Shown: one piece after another, positions 17,305 through 28,269 of the stretch
Position numbering within the stretch: the first letter of the stretch is position 1
Layout: every line of letters starts with the position of its first letter
Source: Arthrobacter liuii
GTDB taxonomy: Bacteria > Actinomycetota > Actinomycetes > Actinomycetales > Micrococcaceae
Assembly (NCBI RefSeq): GCF_014639275.1
Contig: NZ_BMFW01000013.1
Location: 42,327 to 106,326 of the forward strand
DNA length: 64,000 nt
Direction: 5' to 3'
The notes under the pieces: generated by a model
The model's input: only the letters and a program-made list of their open reading frames with translations
What the model was told of the DNA's origin: nothing
The model's database searches: none
Made by a program: the position numbers and the translations under genes

Positions 17305-18768
17305 ATGATTGCATTTACTGCGGCGGAAATCGCCGAAATCACCAGCGGGCGCCTGGACGCCGATCCCGGAATTACCCCCCTCTCGGTGGTGACGGATTCA
17401 CGCGAAGCCATCCAGGGTTCGCTTTACGTCGCAAAGCCGGGCGAGCACGCCGACGGCCATGACTTCATCGACGCGGCCTTTGCCGCGGGTGCTGTCCTGG
17501 CACTTGCTGAGCGCCCGGTCGCACGGCCGGACGGCACCGCCTACCCGTCCGTCGTTGTTGCAGACGCCGTCCTGGCGATGGGAGCCCTCGCCGCCGAGGC
17601 CGTCCGTCGCATCCGTGCGGCCCGGGCACAAACGGGAGACCGGCTGACAGTCGTCGGCATCACCGGTTCTGCCGGCAAGACCACCACCAAGGACCTCCTG
17701 GCCGGAATCCTGTCCACACAGGGAATCACCGTGGCCCCCCAAGGCTCCTACAACGGCGAAGTTGGCGTGCCGCTCACGGTCTTCCGGGCCGGCACCGACA
17801 CCCGCTACCTGGTCATCGAAATGGGGGCCACGGGCGTCGGCCACATCCGCTACCTCGCTGGGATGGTCAAGCCTGATATCGGTGTGGTGCTGGCAGTGGG
17901 AACTGCACACGCCGGGGAATTCGGGGGAGTGGAGAACATCGCGCTGGCCAAGGGCGAGATGGTGGAGGGCCTTACCGCCGCCGGCACCGCCATCATCAAT
18001 CTCGACGATGAACGCGTCGCCGCCATGCGCAGCCGTACCCCGGCCGCTGTCCTTGGCTTCTCCGCTGAGGGACGCCAGGACGCCCAGGTGCAGGCGCTGA
18101 ATGCTGACACGAACGGCGGGGGCAGCCCCGAATTCGAGCTCCAACTGCCGGACGGCGCCGCCCCCCGGCACGTCAGCAGCCGGCTCATTGGAGCCCACCA
18201 CACGGGAAACCTGCTGGCAGCCGCTGCAGCCGCCTGGGCCGCAGGAGTGCCGGGAGACCAGATCGCGGATTCACTGAGCAACCAGGCCGCCGCCAGCCGG
18301 TGGCGCATGGAACGCACCGAGCGGCCGGACGGCGTCACCATCATCAATGACGCCTACAACGCCAACCCGGAGTCAATGCGGGCTGCCCTTCGCACCCTCG
18401 CCGACCTTGGCCGGGGCCGCCGGACCTGGGCAGTCCTGGGGGCCATGCTGGAACTCGGCGGGGAGTCCATCCGGGAGCACACCGCCGTGGGAACCCAGGT
18501 GGTCCGCCTCAACATCTCCAGGCTCCTGGTGGTGGGCCGGGAAGCTCGGGCACTCTATGTCTCGGCCGTGCAGGAGGGATCCTGGGGGGACGAATGCCTC
18601 TTTGCCGAGACGGTGGATGAGGCCTACGAAGTGCTGGACGCGGAACTCCAGCCCGGCGACCTGGTGCTGTTCAAGTCCTCCAACAGTGTGGGACTTCGCC
18701 ATTTGGGCGATCGGATAGCATTACCCCCAACCCCGACCCCTGCCGACGAAAGGAGCACTCTGCTGTGA
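17305..18768 (+). CDS. murF: UDP-MurNAc-tripeptide:D-Ala-D-Ala ligase
   Basis: Adds D-Ala-D-Ala to complete the UDP-MurNAc-pentapeptide in the cytoplasm. The 487-residue Mur ligase has the P-loop [28 protein letters not shown] in the central domain, and the C-terminal [12 protein letters not shown] that binds adenine and the metal. It overlaps mraY by four bases, so the two are translated together. Confidence 0.96.
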   Translation: MIAFTAAEIAEITSGRLDADPGITPLSVVTDSREAIQGSLYVAKPGEHADGHDFIDAAFAAGAVLALAERPVARPDGTAYPSVVVADAVLAMGALAAEAVRRIRAARAQTGDRLTVVGITGSAGKTTTKDLLAGILSTQGITVAPQGSYNGEVGVPLTVFRAGTDTRYLVIEMGATGVGHIRYLAGMVKPDIGVVLAVGTAHAGEFGGVENIALAKGEMVEGLTAAGTAIINLDDERVAAMRSRTPAAVLGFSAEGRQDAQVQALNADTNGGGSPEFELQLPDGAAPRHVSSRLIGAHHTGNLLAAAAAAWAAGVPGDQIADSLSNQAAASRWRMERTERPDGVTIINDAYNANPESMRAALRTLADLGRGRRTWAVLGAMLELGGESIREHTAVGTQVVRLNISRLLVVGREARALYVSAVQEGSWGDECLFAETVDEAYEVLDAELQPGDLVLFKSSNSVGLRHLGDRIALPPTPTPADERSTLL

Positions 18769-19874
18769 TTGCCCTATTGATCGGCGCAGGCTTGGCCCTG
18801 CTGTGCGCCCTGGTGGGCACCCCGCTTTTCATCCGCCTCCTGGTGCGCCGGGGCTACGGCCAGTTCATTCGTGATGACGGTCCCACGTCGCACCACACCA
18901 AGCGCGGAACGCCGACCATGGGTGGAACTGTGGTGGTGGCGGCCGTGCTGCTGAGTTACGGCCTCACCCACCTCATCATGCTGATAATGAACCCCGACTC
19001 TCCCGGGCCTTCGGCCTCTGCCCTCATCCTGCTTTTCCTCATGGTGGGCATGGGCCTGGTGGGCTTCCTGGACGATTTCATCAAAATTTCCCAGCAGCGG
19101 AGCCTTGGCCTTAATGCCAAGGCAAAGCTCATCCTCCAGGCAGCAGTGGGCATCATCTTCGCCGTCCTGGCGGTGAACTTCCCCAACGACGCCGGGCTGA
19201 CGCCGGCGTCGACAAAAATTTCCCTGGTCCGCGACCTGCCGTGGCTCGACCTCGCTTTTGGCGGTACCGTCCTCGGCGCAATCCTGTTCGTCATCTGGTC
19301 CAACCTGATCGTCACCGCCGCCACCAATGGCGTGAACCTTACCGACGGCCTGGACGGCCTTGCCGCCGGAGCATCGATCATGGTCTTTGGCGCATATACG
19401 CTCATGGGCATATGGCAGAGCAACCAGGCCTGCGGTTCCCCCAGGGAAGCCGGCAGCGGCTGCTACTCCGTCCGGGACCCCCTGGACCTTGCGCTCCTGG
19501 CCGCCATCCTCAGCGCCGCACTGGTGGGCTTCCTCTGGTGGAACACCTCGCCGGCCAAGATCTTCATGGGCGACACCGGATCGCTGGCCATTGGCGGTGC
19601 CGTGGCCGGATTCGCCATCCTTTCCCGCACCGAGCTTCTGCTGGGTATCGTGGGCGGCCTCTTCGTGCTGATCACCCTGTCCGTCATCATCCAGGTGGGC
19701 TATTTCAAGGCAACCGGCGGAAAACGCGTATTCAAGATGGCACCGCTGCAGCACCACTTCGAACTGAAGGGATGGGCCGAAGTTACCGTTGTGGTCCGGT
19801 TCTGGATCCTTGGGGGCCTTTTCGTGGCCGTGGGGCTGGGCATCTTCTACGCTGAATGGGTTGTACTGCTGTGA
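18765..19874 (+). CDS. mraY: phospho-MurNAc-pentapeptide translocase
   Basis: Integral membrane enzyme that moves phospho-MurNAc-pentapeptide onto undecaprenyl phosphate to make lipid I. At 369 residues with about ten helices it is standard. Catalytic motifs are FLDDFIK (adjacent Asp pair), [12 protein letters not shown] and the late [26 protein letters not shown] segment, seen here as [14 protein letters not shown]. The GTG start overlaps murF, and its stop overlaps the murD start. Confidence 0.97.
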   Translation: MIALLIGAGLALLCALVGTPLFIRLLVRRGYGQFIRDDGPTSHHTKRGTPTMGGTVVVAAVLLSYGLTHLIMLIMNPDSPGPSASALILLFLMVGMGLVGFLDDFIKISQQRSLGLNAKAKLILQAAVGIIFAVLAVNFPNDAGLTPASTKISLVRDLPWLDLAFGGTVLGAILFVIWSNLIVTAATNGVNLTDGLDGLAAGASIMVFGAYTLMGIWQSNQACGSPREAGSGCYSVRDPLDLALLAAILSAALVGFLWWNTSPAKIFMGDTGSLAIGGAVAGFAILSRTELLLGIVGGLFVLITLSVIIQVGYFKATGGKRVFKMAPLQHHFELKGWAEVTVVVRFWILGGLFVAVGLGIFYAEWVVLL

Positions 19875-21433
19875 CCGTTTCGCCCCGCCTGGCAGACCTC
19901 GTCTCCTGGGACTCAGACTGGGCCGGCCTGCGCGTCGTCGTGACCGGTATCGGGGTATCCGGCTTCGCCGCCGCCGACACCCTGATCGAACTCGGTGCCC
20001 ACGTGGTGGTAGTGGATGCTGCCACCAGCGACACGGCGCGGGCACACGCCGACACGCTCAAAATCGTCGGTGCCGTCGACGTGCTGCTGGGCCCGGACGC
20101 CGTCACGCGCATCCCCCGAATCGACGGCGAACTCCCGGAACTGATCGTGACCTCACCCGGATGGCGCCCGGACCAGGCCCTGCTGGCAGCAGCGGCGCGG
20201 GCACATATCCCGGTGTGGGGCGACGTCGAACTCGCCTGGCGGGTGCGGATCAGGGAAGGCCGCAAGACCGCCGACTGGCTGGCGATCACCGGCACGAACG
20301 GCAAGACCACCACGGTGGGGCTCACGGAATCGATGCTGCGGGCCGCCGGGCTCAAAGCGATCGCTGTGGGCAATGTGGGCACACCCATCCTGGATGCACT
20401 TCGCGACCCGGTGGAGTACGACGTCTTCGCCGTCGAACTCTCCAGTTTCCAGTTGCACTGGGCGGAATCCGTGTCGCCGGTGGCCAGCGTTTGCCTCAAC
20501 GTGGCCGAAGACCACGTCGACTGGCACGGCTCCTACGATTCGTACCTGGCGGACAAGGCCAAGGTTTACGAGCGGACCCAAAAAGCCTGCATTTACAACG
20601 CGGAGCAGGTTGAAACCGAACGCATGGTGGAAAACGCGGATGTGGTGGAAGGCTGCCGTGCTGTTGGCTTCACCACTGTCACGCCGGCCATCAGCATGCT
20701 CGGAGTGGTGGAAGGGTTACTGGTGGACCGGGCGTTCATTGAGGAACGCCGGAACAGCGCAGCGGAGCTGGCCTCGATGGCCGACCTCGGCCCGCTTGCC
20801 CCGCGCCACATGGTGGCCAACGCCCTTGCCGCCGCCGGCCTGGTGCGCGCCTACGGCGTGGATGCCAAGGCTGTCCGCCAGGGCATCCTCGACTATGTGC
20901 CTGGCGACCACCGCATCCAGCCTGTGTCCCGCTTCAACGACGTCCTTTGGGTCAACGACTCCAAAGCCACCAACCCGCATGCCGCGTCTGCATCCCTGTC
21001 GGCCTTCAGCAAAGTGGTCTGGATTGCCGGCGGCCTGTCAAAGGGCGTGAGCTATGACGACCTGGTGCGGGGGCACGCGGCGCGGCTCAAGGCAGTTGTA
21101 CTGATCGGAACCGACACCTCGCAGCTCCGGGAAGCCCTCCAGCGACACGCGCCGGATGTCCCCGTGATCGAACCGGAGGCAGGTGAGACTGAAGGAGTGC
21201 AGACTGCTTCGGCGCCCGGTGGCACTTCCGCCGGTTCGCCCGGCAACGGAGAACAGGTGATGTCCCGGGCCGTTGCGTCAGCAGCACGGCTTGCCGAACC
21301 GGGCGATACCGTGCTGATGGCTCCGGCAGCTGCTTCCATGGATCAGTTCTCTTCCTACGCTCACCGTGGTGGTACTTTCATCGACGCTGTCCGCGAGCTG
21401 GTGGAAGGGCAGGCCCAGACCGGCGAGGAGTAA
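19871..21433 (+). CDS. murD: UDP-MurNAc-L-alanine:D-glutamate ligase
   Basis: Adds D-Glu to UDP-MurNAc-L-Ala in the cytoplasm. Visible are the nucleotide-fold [17 protein letters not shown], the P-loop [14 protein letters not shown] and the C-terminal [16 protein letters not shown] 19871 is chosen because it overlaps the mraY stop as GTGA. The 520 residues exceed the usual 450 or so; extra length lies partly in a low-complexity insertion near residues 438-462 ([20 protein letters not shown] region). ftsW starts two bases after the stop. Confidence 0.95.
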   Translation: MTVSPRLADLVSWDSDWAGLRVVVTGIGVSGFAAADTLIELGAHVVVVDAATSDTARAHADTLKIVGAVDVLLGPDAVTRIPRIDGELPELIVTSPGWRPDQALLAAAARAHIPVWGDVELAWRVRIREGRKTADWLAITGTNGKTTTVGLTESMLRAAGLKAIAVGNVGTPILDALRDPVEYDVFAVELSSFQLHWAESVSPVASVCLNVAEDHVDWHGSYDSYLADKAKVYERTQKACIYNAEQVETERMVENADVVEGCRAVGFTTVTPAISMLGVVEGLLVDRAFIEERRNSAAELASMADLGPLAPRHMVANALAAAGLVRAYGVDAKAVRQGILDYVPGDHRIQPVSRFNDVLWVNDSKATNPHAASASLSAFSKVVWIAGGLSKGVSYDDLVRGHAARLKAVVLIGTDTSQLREALQRHAPDVPVIEPEAGETEGVQTASAPGGTSAGSPGNGEQVMSRAVASAARLAEPGDTVLMAPAAASMDQFSSYAHRGGTFIDAVRELVEGQAQTGEE

Positions 21434-21435
21434 CA

Positions 21436-22755
21436 ATGGTCAGCACGCCCACCCGGCCCAGGGGTGGCAAGCCGCACCCCGGCTCCACCGCCAGCCGGCA
21501 GCCTGCTGCTGTTCGCACCAAGCTGCGCACCATTTACCGCCGGTTCTGGTCGGCCCTGGAAGGCATCGGTAAGTCCCGGAACGGCTCCACTTACTACCTC
21601 ATCCTTGGTGCCACCCTGGCCCTGACGGCCATTGGGATCATGATGGTCCTCTCCGCTTCCAGCGTTGAATCGATCGCTGCCGGGAAGTCCCCATACGGTA
21701 ACGCCCTGAAGCAGGGTGTCTTCGCCGCGATCGGCATCTTCACCATAGTCGTGCTTTCGCGAATCAACGTCGTGTGGCTGAAGCGGCTCGCGTGGCCGGC
21801 CGTCGGGGCAGCCGTGCTGCTCCTTGGCCTGGTGCAGGTGGTGGGTGATGAGATCAACGGCAACCGGAACTGGATCGACCTTGGCGGCATCACTTTCCAG
21901 CCGTCCGAGGCAGCCAAGCTGGCCCTTGCCCTGTGGCTGGCCACGGTCTTGGCCAGGAAAGGCAAGCTGCTCCGCCAGTGGCAGCACGTACTGGTCCCCG
22001 CCCTGCCCATGGCGGCTATCATCATCGTCCTGATCCTGGTGGGCAACGACCTTGGCACGGCCATGATCATCATGATGATCGTGGCCGCAGCCCTGTTCTT
22101 CGCCGGTGTTCCCCTCTACCTCTTCGGCATTGCAGGCATCACCGCCGCGGCCGGCACCGCAGTCATGGCCGTCACCAGTTCCAACCGCATGTGCCGCATC
22201 ACCTCCTGGTGGACCGGGCAGTCCTGCGCCGACGGCATCGACGCCAACTACCAGGCCACCAACGGCATGTACGGCCTGGCCTCCGGCGGGTGGCTGGGAG
22301 TTGGCCTGGGCCAGAGCCGACAGAAGTACAGCTGGATCCCCGAAGCGCACAACGACTTCATTTTCGCCATCATCGGCGAGGAACTCGGCCTGATGGGGAC
22401 CGTCGTCGTCCTGGTCCTTTTCGCGGTCCTCGGAGCTGCGATCTACCGCGTGGTGGTGGCCCAGGAGGACATGTTCCACCGGGTCCTGGCCGGTACCATC
22501 ATGGTCTGGCTGCTGGGCCAGGCGACCGTGAACATGTCAGTTGTCACCGGCCTGATGCCCGTCGTCGGCGTGCCGCTGCCTTTCATTTCCTATGGCGGCT
22601 CGGCGCTGCTGATGTCACTGTGCGCCGTCGGGGTGGTCCTTTCGCTGGCCCGGGAGCAGATGGCCCCGGCCGTGCGCCCCAAGCGGATGCTGAAGTTCAA
22701 GGCCCGGCCAGGGCGGGACAAGAACCAACCAATGAATTCCAGAAAGCGTGCCTAA
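21436..22755 (+). CDS. ftsW: septal peptidoglycan polymerase FtsW (SEDS family)
   Basis: Polymerises lipid II into septal glycan as partner of FtsI. The 439-residue multispanning protein carries SEDS hallmarks: NRNWIDLGGITFQPSEAAKL, EAHNDFIFAIIGEELG with the essential Asp, and PLPFISYGGSALL. A 50-residue basic N-terminal tail precedes the first helix. The position between murD and murG supports FtsW rather than RodA. Confidence 0.95.
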   Translation: MVSTPTRPRGGKPHPGSTASRQPAAVRTKLRTIYRRFWSALEGIGKSRNGSTYYLILGATLALTAIGIMMVLSASSVESIAAGKSPYGNALKQGVFAAIGIFTIVVLSRINVVWLKRLAWPAVGAAVLLLGLVQVVGDEINGNRNWIDLGGITFQPSEAAKLALALWLATVLARKGKLLRQWQHVLVPALPMAAIIIVLILVGNDLGTAMIIMMIVAAALFFAGVPLYLFGIAGITAAAGTAVMAVTSSNRMCRITSWWTGQSCADGIDANYQATNGMYGLASGGWLGVGLGQSRQKYSWIPEAHNDFIFAIIGEELGLMGTVVVLVLFAVLGAAIYRVVVAQEDMFHRVLAGTIMVWLLGQATVNMSVVTGLMPVVGVPLPFISYGGSALLMSLCAVGVVLSLAREQMAPAVRPKRMLKFKARPGRDKNQPMNSRKRA

Positions 22756-22761
22756 CTCCAG

Positions 22762-23862
22762 ATGACTCCGAAACAACCTTCCATCGTCCTGGCCGGCGGC
22801 GGAACAGCGGGCCATATCAGCCCAATGCTCGCCATCGCCGCCGCCCTCCGCAGCGCAGCCCCGGACGCGTCAATCCTGGCCGTCGGAACGCCCTCGGGCA
22901 TGGAAACCAGGCTGGTTCCCGCTGCCGGAGTCCAACTGGCCACGATCGACCGCGTGCCCTTTCCGCGCAAGCCCTCCGCGGACCTGCTCCGCCTCCCCGC
23001 CCGGCTGGCCGGGGCGGTCCGCCAGGCCGGCGCCATCCTGGACGGCGCCCACGCCGACGTGCTGGTGGGCGTGGGCGGATACGTCTGCACTCCCATGTAC
23101 CTGGCGGCGCGGAAGCGCGGAATTCCAACGGTGATCCATGAGGCAAACGCCCGTCCGGGACTGGCCAACCGCGTGGGGGCCTTCCTGAAGGGACGGGTTG
23201 CCGTGGCGTTCGAGGGCACACCGCTCCGGAACGCCGTGCACGTGGGCATGCCCATGCGGAAGGAAATTTCGGGCCTGGACCGGAAGGCCGCCCGTACCGC
23301 CGCCCGGGAGGCACTTGGGCTCGATCCCCGCCGGCCCACCCTCATCGTCACCGGCGGGTCCTCGGGCGCGCAGAGCATCAACCGGACCATCGCTGCCGCG
23401 GTGGCGCAGCTCGCCGACGCCGGCATCCAGACCCTGCACGTCACCGGCCGCGGCAAAACCGTCCTGGACCAGGCCGGCCACCCCCTCGCCGCTGAGGGCT
23501 ACCGGCAGGTTGAGTACATCGACGGCATGGAGCTTGCCTATGCTGCGGCCGACCTGCTCCTGGCGCGGTCGGGCGCGGCCACGGTGTGCGAGGTGGCCGC
23601 CGTCGGTGTCCCCGCGGTCCTGGTGCCCCTCCCCATCGGAAACGGGGAGCAGGCGCTGAACGCGGCGGGCCTGGTCGCCGCAGGGGGAGCGCTGCTCGTG
23701 GCCGACCGCGACTTCACCGCGGAATGGGTTGCGCGCGAACTGATTCCGCTCATCACCGATAAAGCACGGCTTGCCGCCATGGAAGCCAAGTCCTACCGGC
23801 TCGGTATCCGAAACGCCGACCAGCGCATGGCTGGTCTTGTCCTGGAAGCGGTATCTGCATGA
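22762..23862 (+). CDS. murG: lipid II synthase (GlcNAc transferase MurG)
   Basis: Glycosyltransferase 28 at the inner membrane face that adds GlcNAc to lipid I. The 366 residues have the N-terminal [13 protein letters not shown] loop, [27 protein letters not shown] and the donor-site segment [16 protein letters not shown], with [13 protein letters not shown]. It overlaps murC by four bases. Confidence 0.97.
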   Translation: MTPKQPSIVLAGGGTAGHISPMLAIAAALRSAAPDASILAVGTPSGMETRLVPAAGVQLATIDRVPFPRKPSADLLRLPARLAGAVRQAGAILDGAHADVLVGVGGYVCTPMYLAARKRGIPTVIHEANARPGLANRVGAFLKGRVAVAFEGTPLRNAVHVGMPMRKEISGLDRKAARTAAREALGLDPRRPTLIVTGGSSGAQSINRTIAAAVAQLADAGIQTLHVTGRGKTVLDQAGHPLAAEGYRQVEYIDGMELAYAAADLLLARSGAATVCEVAAVGVPAVLVPLPIGNGEQALNAAGLVAAGGALLVADRDFTAEWVARELIPLITDKARLAAMEAKSYRLGIRNADQRMAGLVLEAVSA

Positions 23863-25235
23863 GCCCCCACCACACACCCCGGCTGGAATCCCTTGGAAAG
23901 GTGCACTTCATCGGCATCGGGGGAGTAGGCATGTCCGCCGTGGCCCGCATTATGGTGGCCCGCGGTGTCCCGGTCAGCGGGTCCGACGCGAAGGACCTGC
24001 CCGTCATGGCGGACCTTGCCGCTGCCGGCGCACGCGTCGCCGTCGGTTATGCCGCCGGCAACCTGGCGGACGCCCAGACCGTGGTGGCCGGTTCGGCGAT
24101 CCGGGAGGACAACCCCGAACTGCTCGCGGCGCGCCAGGCCGGACTTCCGGTACTGCACCGGTCACAGGCACTGGCGGCCACCATGGGCGATGACACCGTG
24201 GTGACGGTCGCGGGAACCCACGGCAAGTCAACCACGACGTCGATGATCACCGTGCTGCTTCGGGCGGCCGGCCTGGACCCCTCCTTTGCCGTCGGCGCCA
24301 ACATCCCTGCGCTCGGCGTCAACGCCGCGCATGGCACGTCTGGCATCTTCGTTGCCGAGGCGGACGAGTCCGACGGTTCCTTCCTGAACTACCGGCCCCG
24401 CATCGCCGTCGTCACCAATGTAGAGCCTGACCACCTTGACTACTACGGCACCGCTGAAGCGGTGTACGAGTCCTTCGACCGGTTCACCGCGCTGCTCCCC
24501 GCGGACGGGCTCCTGGTGGCCTGCGCTGACGACGCCGGGTCGCTGGCTTTGGCCGGGCGGACCCGGGACAGGGGTAACACCCGGGTAGTCCTTTACGGCA
24601 CCAGTGAGACGGCCGCCGTGCGGCTGCACGACGGCGGCCCGGGCGATGTTTCCGTGTCAGCGGACGGCGTTGAACATGTGTTATCACTGCAGGTTCCCGG
24701 ACGCCACAACGCGCTGAACGCAGCAGCCGCCTTCACTGTGGCACTTGAGCTGGGCGTGGACCCGGCAGCCGCGGCCGCCGGCTTGGGCCGTTTCTCCGGC
24801 GCGTCCCGGCGCTTCGAACAAAAGGGCTCGGCGCGGGGGGTGCGGGTCTTCGACGACTACGCCCACCACCCCACGGAGGTCCGTGCGGCACTGACCGCGG
24901 CCCGTTCAGTGGCAGGCGGCCACAAGGTCCACGTCCTGTTCCAGCCGCACCTGTTTTCCCGCACCCGGGAATTCGCGGCACAGTTCGCTGATGCGCTGAA
25001 CCTGGCCGATACCGCCCTGGTCCTGGACATCTACCCTGCCAGGGAGGATCCCATTCCGGGAGTCACCAGCCAACTCATCGCCGACCACCTCAAAGAAGGC
25101 GGACGGCTGGTCGCTGCCGCTGACGCCGTCGACACCCTGGCAGAAGCCGCCGCGGACGGGGATGTTGTCCTCACCGTGGGCGCCGGTGACGTCACTGCCT
25201 ACGGCCCCCGGATCGTGGAGGCGCTGCGTGCCTAG
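23859..25235 (+). CDS. murC: UDP-MurNAc:L-alanine ligase
   Basis: Adds L-Ala to UDP-MurNAc, the first amino acid of the stem peptide. The 458 residues include [16 protein letters not shown] (nucleotide fold), [13 protein letters not shown] (P-loop), [13 protein letters not shown] and [12 protein letters not shown]. Its stop lies eight bases inside the start of ftsQ, so expression of the two is coupled. Confidence 0.97.
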   Translation: MSPHHTPRLESLGKVHFIGIGGVGMSAVARIMVARGVPVSGSDAKDLPVMADLAAAGARVAVGYAAGNLADAQTVVAGSAIREDNPELLAARQAGLPVLHRSQALAATMGDDTVVTVAGTHGKSTTTSMITVLLRAAGLDPSFAVGANIPALGVNAAHGTSGIFVAEADESDGSFLNYRPRIAVVTNVEPDHLDYYGTAEAVYESFDRFTALLPADGLLVACADDAGSLALAGRTRDRGNTRVVLYGTSETAAVRLHDGGPGDVSVSADGVEHVLSLQVPGRHNALNAAAAFTVALELGVDPAAAAAGLGRFSGASRRFEQKGSARGVRVFDDYAHHPTEVRAALTAARSVAGGHKVHVLFQPHLFSRTREFAAQFADALNLADTALVLDIYPAREDPIPGVTSQLIADHLKEGGRLVAAADAVDTLAEAAADGDVVLTVGAGDVTAYGPRIVEALRA

Positions 25236-26151
25236 CTCCCGCCGCCCCACCTACGCCCCGCCCAAGCGGAACAGCCGGCCCGACACACCCTCTGCGAACA
25301 GCGCGGAGGCAAGGGCAAAAGGTGCTGCAAAGCCGGGCGGGGCCGCCGGCGCAGACGTGATTACCGCATCCCGCAGCATCGTGGAGGAGGCGGGCCAAAA
25401 GCCGTCGAAGGAGCAGAAACCCGCCGGGGCAACGGTACTTGCGTTCCCCGAGCCCAAGGGCCGGCGCCGCAGGAAGAAAGTCCTGTTCGCAGTGGGGGCA
25501 GTGATTGTGCTGGTGGCCGGGCTGCTGGCCGCGGCCGTCTACTCACCCGTCCTCGCCCTGCAAACCATCTCGGTCACGGGCACGCGGCTCGTCACGCCCG
25601 CCCAGGTGCAGACCGCGCTGGAACCCCTGCGCGGCAAACCGCTGCCCCAGATCAGCGACGACGACGTCCGCGGGCTTCTGGGGTCCCTGGTCCAGGTGAA
25701 ATCCGTCTCCGTCGAGGCCCGGCCGCCGTCGACCCTGGTCGTCGCCGTGCACGAACGGGTCCCGGTGGCCCTGGTCAAACAGGGGGAGCAGTACCAGCTC
25801 GTGGATGTCGACGGGATCCAGCTGGCAACGACCGGTGATCCCGCATCGGCGTCCCTGCCGGTGATCGACGGCGGGGCCGGCGCCATCGGCCAGGACCTGT
25901 TCCGCGCCACCGCCGCCGTGCTCGGTGCCCTGCCGGCGGACGTGCTGGCCAAGCTGTCCAACGCCTCCGCCCAGTCAGTGGACGCCGTCGAGCTCAAGCT
26001 TGTTGACGGCCAAACCATCGTCTGGGGCAACGCCTCGGAGAAGGAACTCAAGGCGAAAGTCCTGGCCGCCCTTCTCAAGGTTCCGGCGGATCCCAAGAAC
26101 CCGGTCAGGGTCTACGACGTAAGTGTGCCCCGGCACCCCGTAACCCGCTGA
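25228..26151 (+). CDS. ftsQ: cell division protein FtsQ/DivIB
   Basis: Bitopic division protein that joins FtsL and DivIC-type proteins. From GTG 25228 the 307 residues form a long, Lys/Arg/Pro-rich cytoplasmic tail, a helix after RRRRKK (about 85-105), a POTRA domain (LQTISVTGTRLVTPAQVQ) and the FtsQ domain with HERVPVALVKQGEQYQLVD. It is the last gene of the tightly packed mur block. 184 bp with a separate promoter separate it from ftsZ. Confidence 0.92.
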   Translation: MPSSRRPTYAPPKRNSRPDTPSANSAEARAKGAAKPGGAAGADVITASRSIVEEAGQKPSKEQKPAGATVLAFPEPKGRRRRKKVLFAVGAVIVLVAGLLAAAVYSPVLALQTISVTGTRLVTPAQVQTALEPLRGKPLPQISDDDVRGLLGSLVQVKSVSVEARPPSTLVVAVHERVPVALVKQGEQYQLVDVDGIQLATTGDPASASLPVIDGGAGAIGQDLFRATAAVLGALPADVLAKLSNASAQSVDAVELKLVDGQTIVWGNASEKELKAKVLAALLKVPADPKNPVRVYDVSVPRHPVTR

Positions 26152-26239
26152 GCGCTTTCTTTCCCGGTATTAATCCGACACGCGGACCCGGTTATTGAAT
26201 GTGTGCAGCAGAGGAAATACCGTCACAGACAAGAGTTAC

Positions 26240-26277
26240 TTGACATAACTATAACCTTCAACTCGAAGGTTAAGGTT
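26240..26277 (+). promoter_or_regulatory. ftsZ upstream promoter/operator region
   Basis: TTGACA at 26240-26245 is followed by an inverted repeat TAACCTTC / GAAGGTTA (26252-26259, 26265-26272) and a tandem AAGGTT AAGGTT (26266-26277). The spacing places the palindrome where -10 and initiation should be. A start about 60-100 bases before ftsZ is likely; the bound factor is unknown. Confidence 0.5.
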
Positions 26278-26335
26278 GCAGGCTTCAAGCTCATCATCAG
26301 TTTTCGCAATAAGACACGAACAAGGGACACGTAAC

Positions 26336-27571
26336 GTGGCAGCTCCGCAGAATTACTTGGCCGTCATCAAAGTCGTCGGCATCGGCGGCGGTGGCGTGAA
26401 CGCAGTCAACCGCATGATCGAGGTCGGCCTCAGGGGCGTTGAATTCATCGCCATCAACACCGATGCCCAGGCCCTGCTCATGAGCGACGCCGACGTGAAG
26501 CTCGACGTCGGACGCGAGCTGACCCGAGGCCTTGGGGCCGGCGCCAACCCTGAGGTTGGCAAGCAGGCTGCCGAAGACCACGCGGACGAGATCGAGGAAG
26601 TCCTCCGGGGCGCTGACATGGTCTTCGTCACTGCCGGCGAAGGTGGCGGCACGGGCACCGGCGGCGCGCCCGTCGTCGCCCGGATCGCCCGGTCGCTTGG
26701 CGCACTGACCATCGGCGTGGTCACCCGCCCCTTCACCTTCGAGGGCCGCCGGCGCGCCGGTTCCGCCGAGGCGGGCATTGACGCCCTGCGTGACGAAGTG
26801 GACACCCTGATCGTGATCCCCAACGACCGCCTCCTGTCCATCAGCGACCGCAACGTGTCCGTCCTTGATGCGTTCCGCTCCGCGGACCAGGTCCTGCTGT
26901 CCGGCGTCCAGGGCATCACCGACCTCATCACCACGCCCGGCCTGATCAACCTTGACTTCGCGGACGTCAAGTCCGTCATGCAGGGTGCCGGCTCGGCCCT
27001 CATGGGCATCGGGTCCGCCCGGGGTGAAGACCGCGCCGTCAAGGCCGCCGAACTGGCCATTGCCTCGCCGCTGCTGGAAGCGTCCATCGATGGCGCCCAC
27101 GGCGTCCTGCTGTCCATCCAGGGTGGCTCGGACCTGGGCCTGTTCGAAATCAATGAGGCGGCGCGCCTGGTCCAGGAAGTGGCCCACCCTGAGGCGAACA
27201 TCATCTTCGGCGCTGTCATCGATGATGCCCTGGGCGATGAAGCACGCGTAACCGTGATTGCCGCCGGGTTCGACGACGTCAAGGCCACCTCACCTTCCAT
27301 GGACCAGTCCCAGCCGCAGGCCGCCCCGCAGCGGCCCGCTGCCCCTGCCGCCGCTCCGGCCTCGGCGCACCCCCAAAACGGAAACCACCAGCAGAACGTG
27401 CAGCCGATCCATGCCGGCGTCGGTGCCGCGGGACTCAGCAACTGGGGCCAGCAGCGTCCCTCCGCTGTCCCCGCCGACTCGGGCTTCGACGTCGACCTGC
27501 CGTCCGTGGTGGAGCCGGACCTGACCGGCAACCACCCGGATGACCTGGATGTCCCCGACTTCCTGAAGTAG
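26336..27571 (+). CDS. ftsZ: cell division GTPase FtsZ
   Basis: Tubulin homologue that forms the Z ring. The 411-residue product has the GTPase signature [13 protein letters not shown], the early [16 protein letters not shown] and the T7 loop NLDFADVK. A Pro/Ala/Gln-rich linker (about 320-390) leads to the C-terminal peptide DLDVPDFLK, which binds SepF and other tethers. GTG 26336 is chosen because AAGGGAC lies eight bases upstream and the product begins [12 protein letters not shown]. pgeF follows after eight bases. Confidence 0.97.
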   Translation: MAAPQNYLAVIKVVGIGGGGVNAVNRMIEVGLRGVEFIAINTDAQALLMSDADVKLDVGRELTRGLGAGANPEVGKQAAEDHADEIEEVLRGADMVFVTAGEGGGTGTGGAPVVARIARSLGALTIGVVTRPFTFEGRRRAGSAEAGIDALRDEVDTLIVIPNDRLLSISDRNVSVLDAFRSADQVLLSGVQGITDLITTPGLINLDFADVKSVMQGAGSALMGIGSARGEDRAVKAAELAIASPLLEASIDGAHGVLLSIQGGSDLGLFEINEAARLVQEVAHPEANIIFGAVIDDALGDEARVTVIAAGFDDVKATSPSMDQSQPQAAPQRPAAPAAAPASAHPQNGNHQQNVQPIHAGVGAAGLSNWGQQRPSAVPADSGFDVDLPSVVEPDLTGNHPDDLDVPDFLK

Positions 27572-27579
27572 GCAGCGGC

Positions 27580-28269
27580 TTGTTCCATTGGCGCGCCGAG
27601 ATCCTGCCCGGGGTGTCGGCGGCATTCACCGATGCCGGCGCAGGAAACCTTGCCCTGCACGTGGGGGATGATCCCGTTGCGGTCCACGAGCGCAGGGCCC
27701 GTGTGGAGCAGTCCATCGGCGTGGGGCCGCGTGCGCTGCGCTTCATGAACCAGGTCCACGGCAACACCGTGGCCCTGATGGACGCGGAGTCACCTGCGCC
27801 TGACGCCGATGCCATGGTTTCCCGTGGCCTGCCCCTGGCGGTCATGGTGGCGGACTGCATTCCGGTGCTGCTTGCGGGGGAGTCCGGGGACGGGCCGGTC
27901 CTGGCCGCCGTGCATGCCGGGCGCCCGGGCATCGCCAACAGTGTCCTGCCGGCTGCGGTGGAGGGCATGAAGTCCCTCGGCGCGTCCCGGATCCGCGCCT
28001 GGCTGGGTCCATCCATCTGCGGGTCCTGCTACGAAGTCCCCGCCGCCTTGCGCGATGAGGTGTGCGCCCTGGTGCCCGCAACGCGGAGCACCACCTCCTG
28101 GGGAACCCCGGCACTGGACCTTCCGGCCGGTGCCCGGAGCCAGCTCGAAGCTGCTGGGGTGGCGGTGGAGTATGCCGGTGCCTGCACCCTTGAGACGGAA
28201 ACGCTCTATTCATACCGGCGGGACCGGAAGACGGGCCGTTTCGGCGGGCTGGTCTGGTGCCATGACTGA
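27580..28269 (+). CDS. pgeF: YfiH/PgeF-family purine nucleoside phosphorylase / peptidoglycan-editing factor
   Basis: A 229-residue laccase-domain (DUF152) protein. Copper/zinc-site segments are visible: NQVHGNTV, ADCIPVLL and AVHAGRPG, plus WLGPSICGSCYEV. Family members act as purine nucleoside phosphorylases, and E. coli YfiH edits wrong amino acids in muropeptides. It starts at TTG, eight bases after ftsZ, and overlaps yggS by eight bases, as is standard in Gram-positive dcw clusters. Confidence 0.9.
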   Translation: MFHWRAEILPGVSAAFTDAGAGNLALHVGDDPVAVHERRARVEQSIGVGPRALRFMNQVHGNTVALMDAESPAPDADAMVSRGLPLAVMVADCIPVLLAGESGDGPVLAAVHAGRPGIANSVLPAAVEGMKSLGASRIRAWLGPSICGSCYEVPAALRDEVCALVPATRSTTSWGTPALDLPAGARSQLEAAGVAVEYAGACTLETETLYSYRRDRKTGRFGGLVWCHD

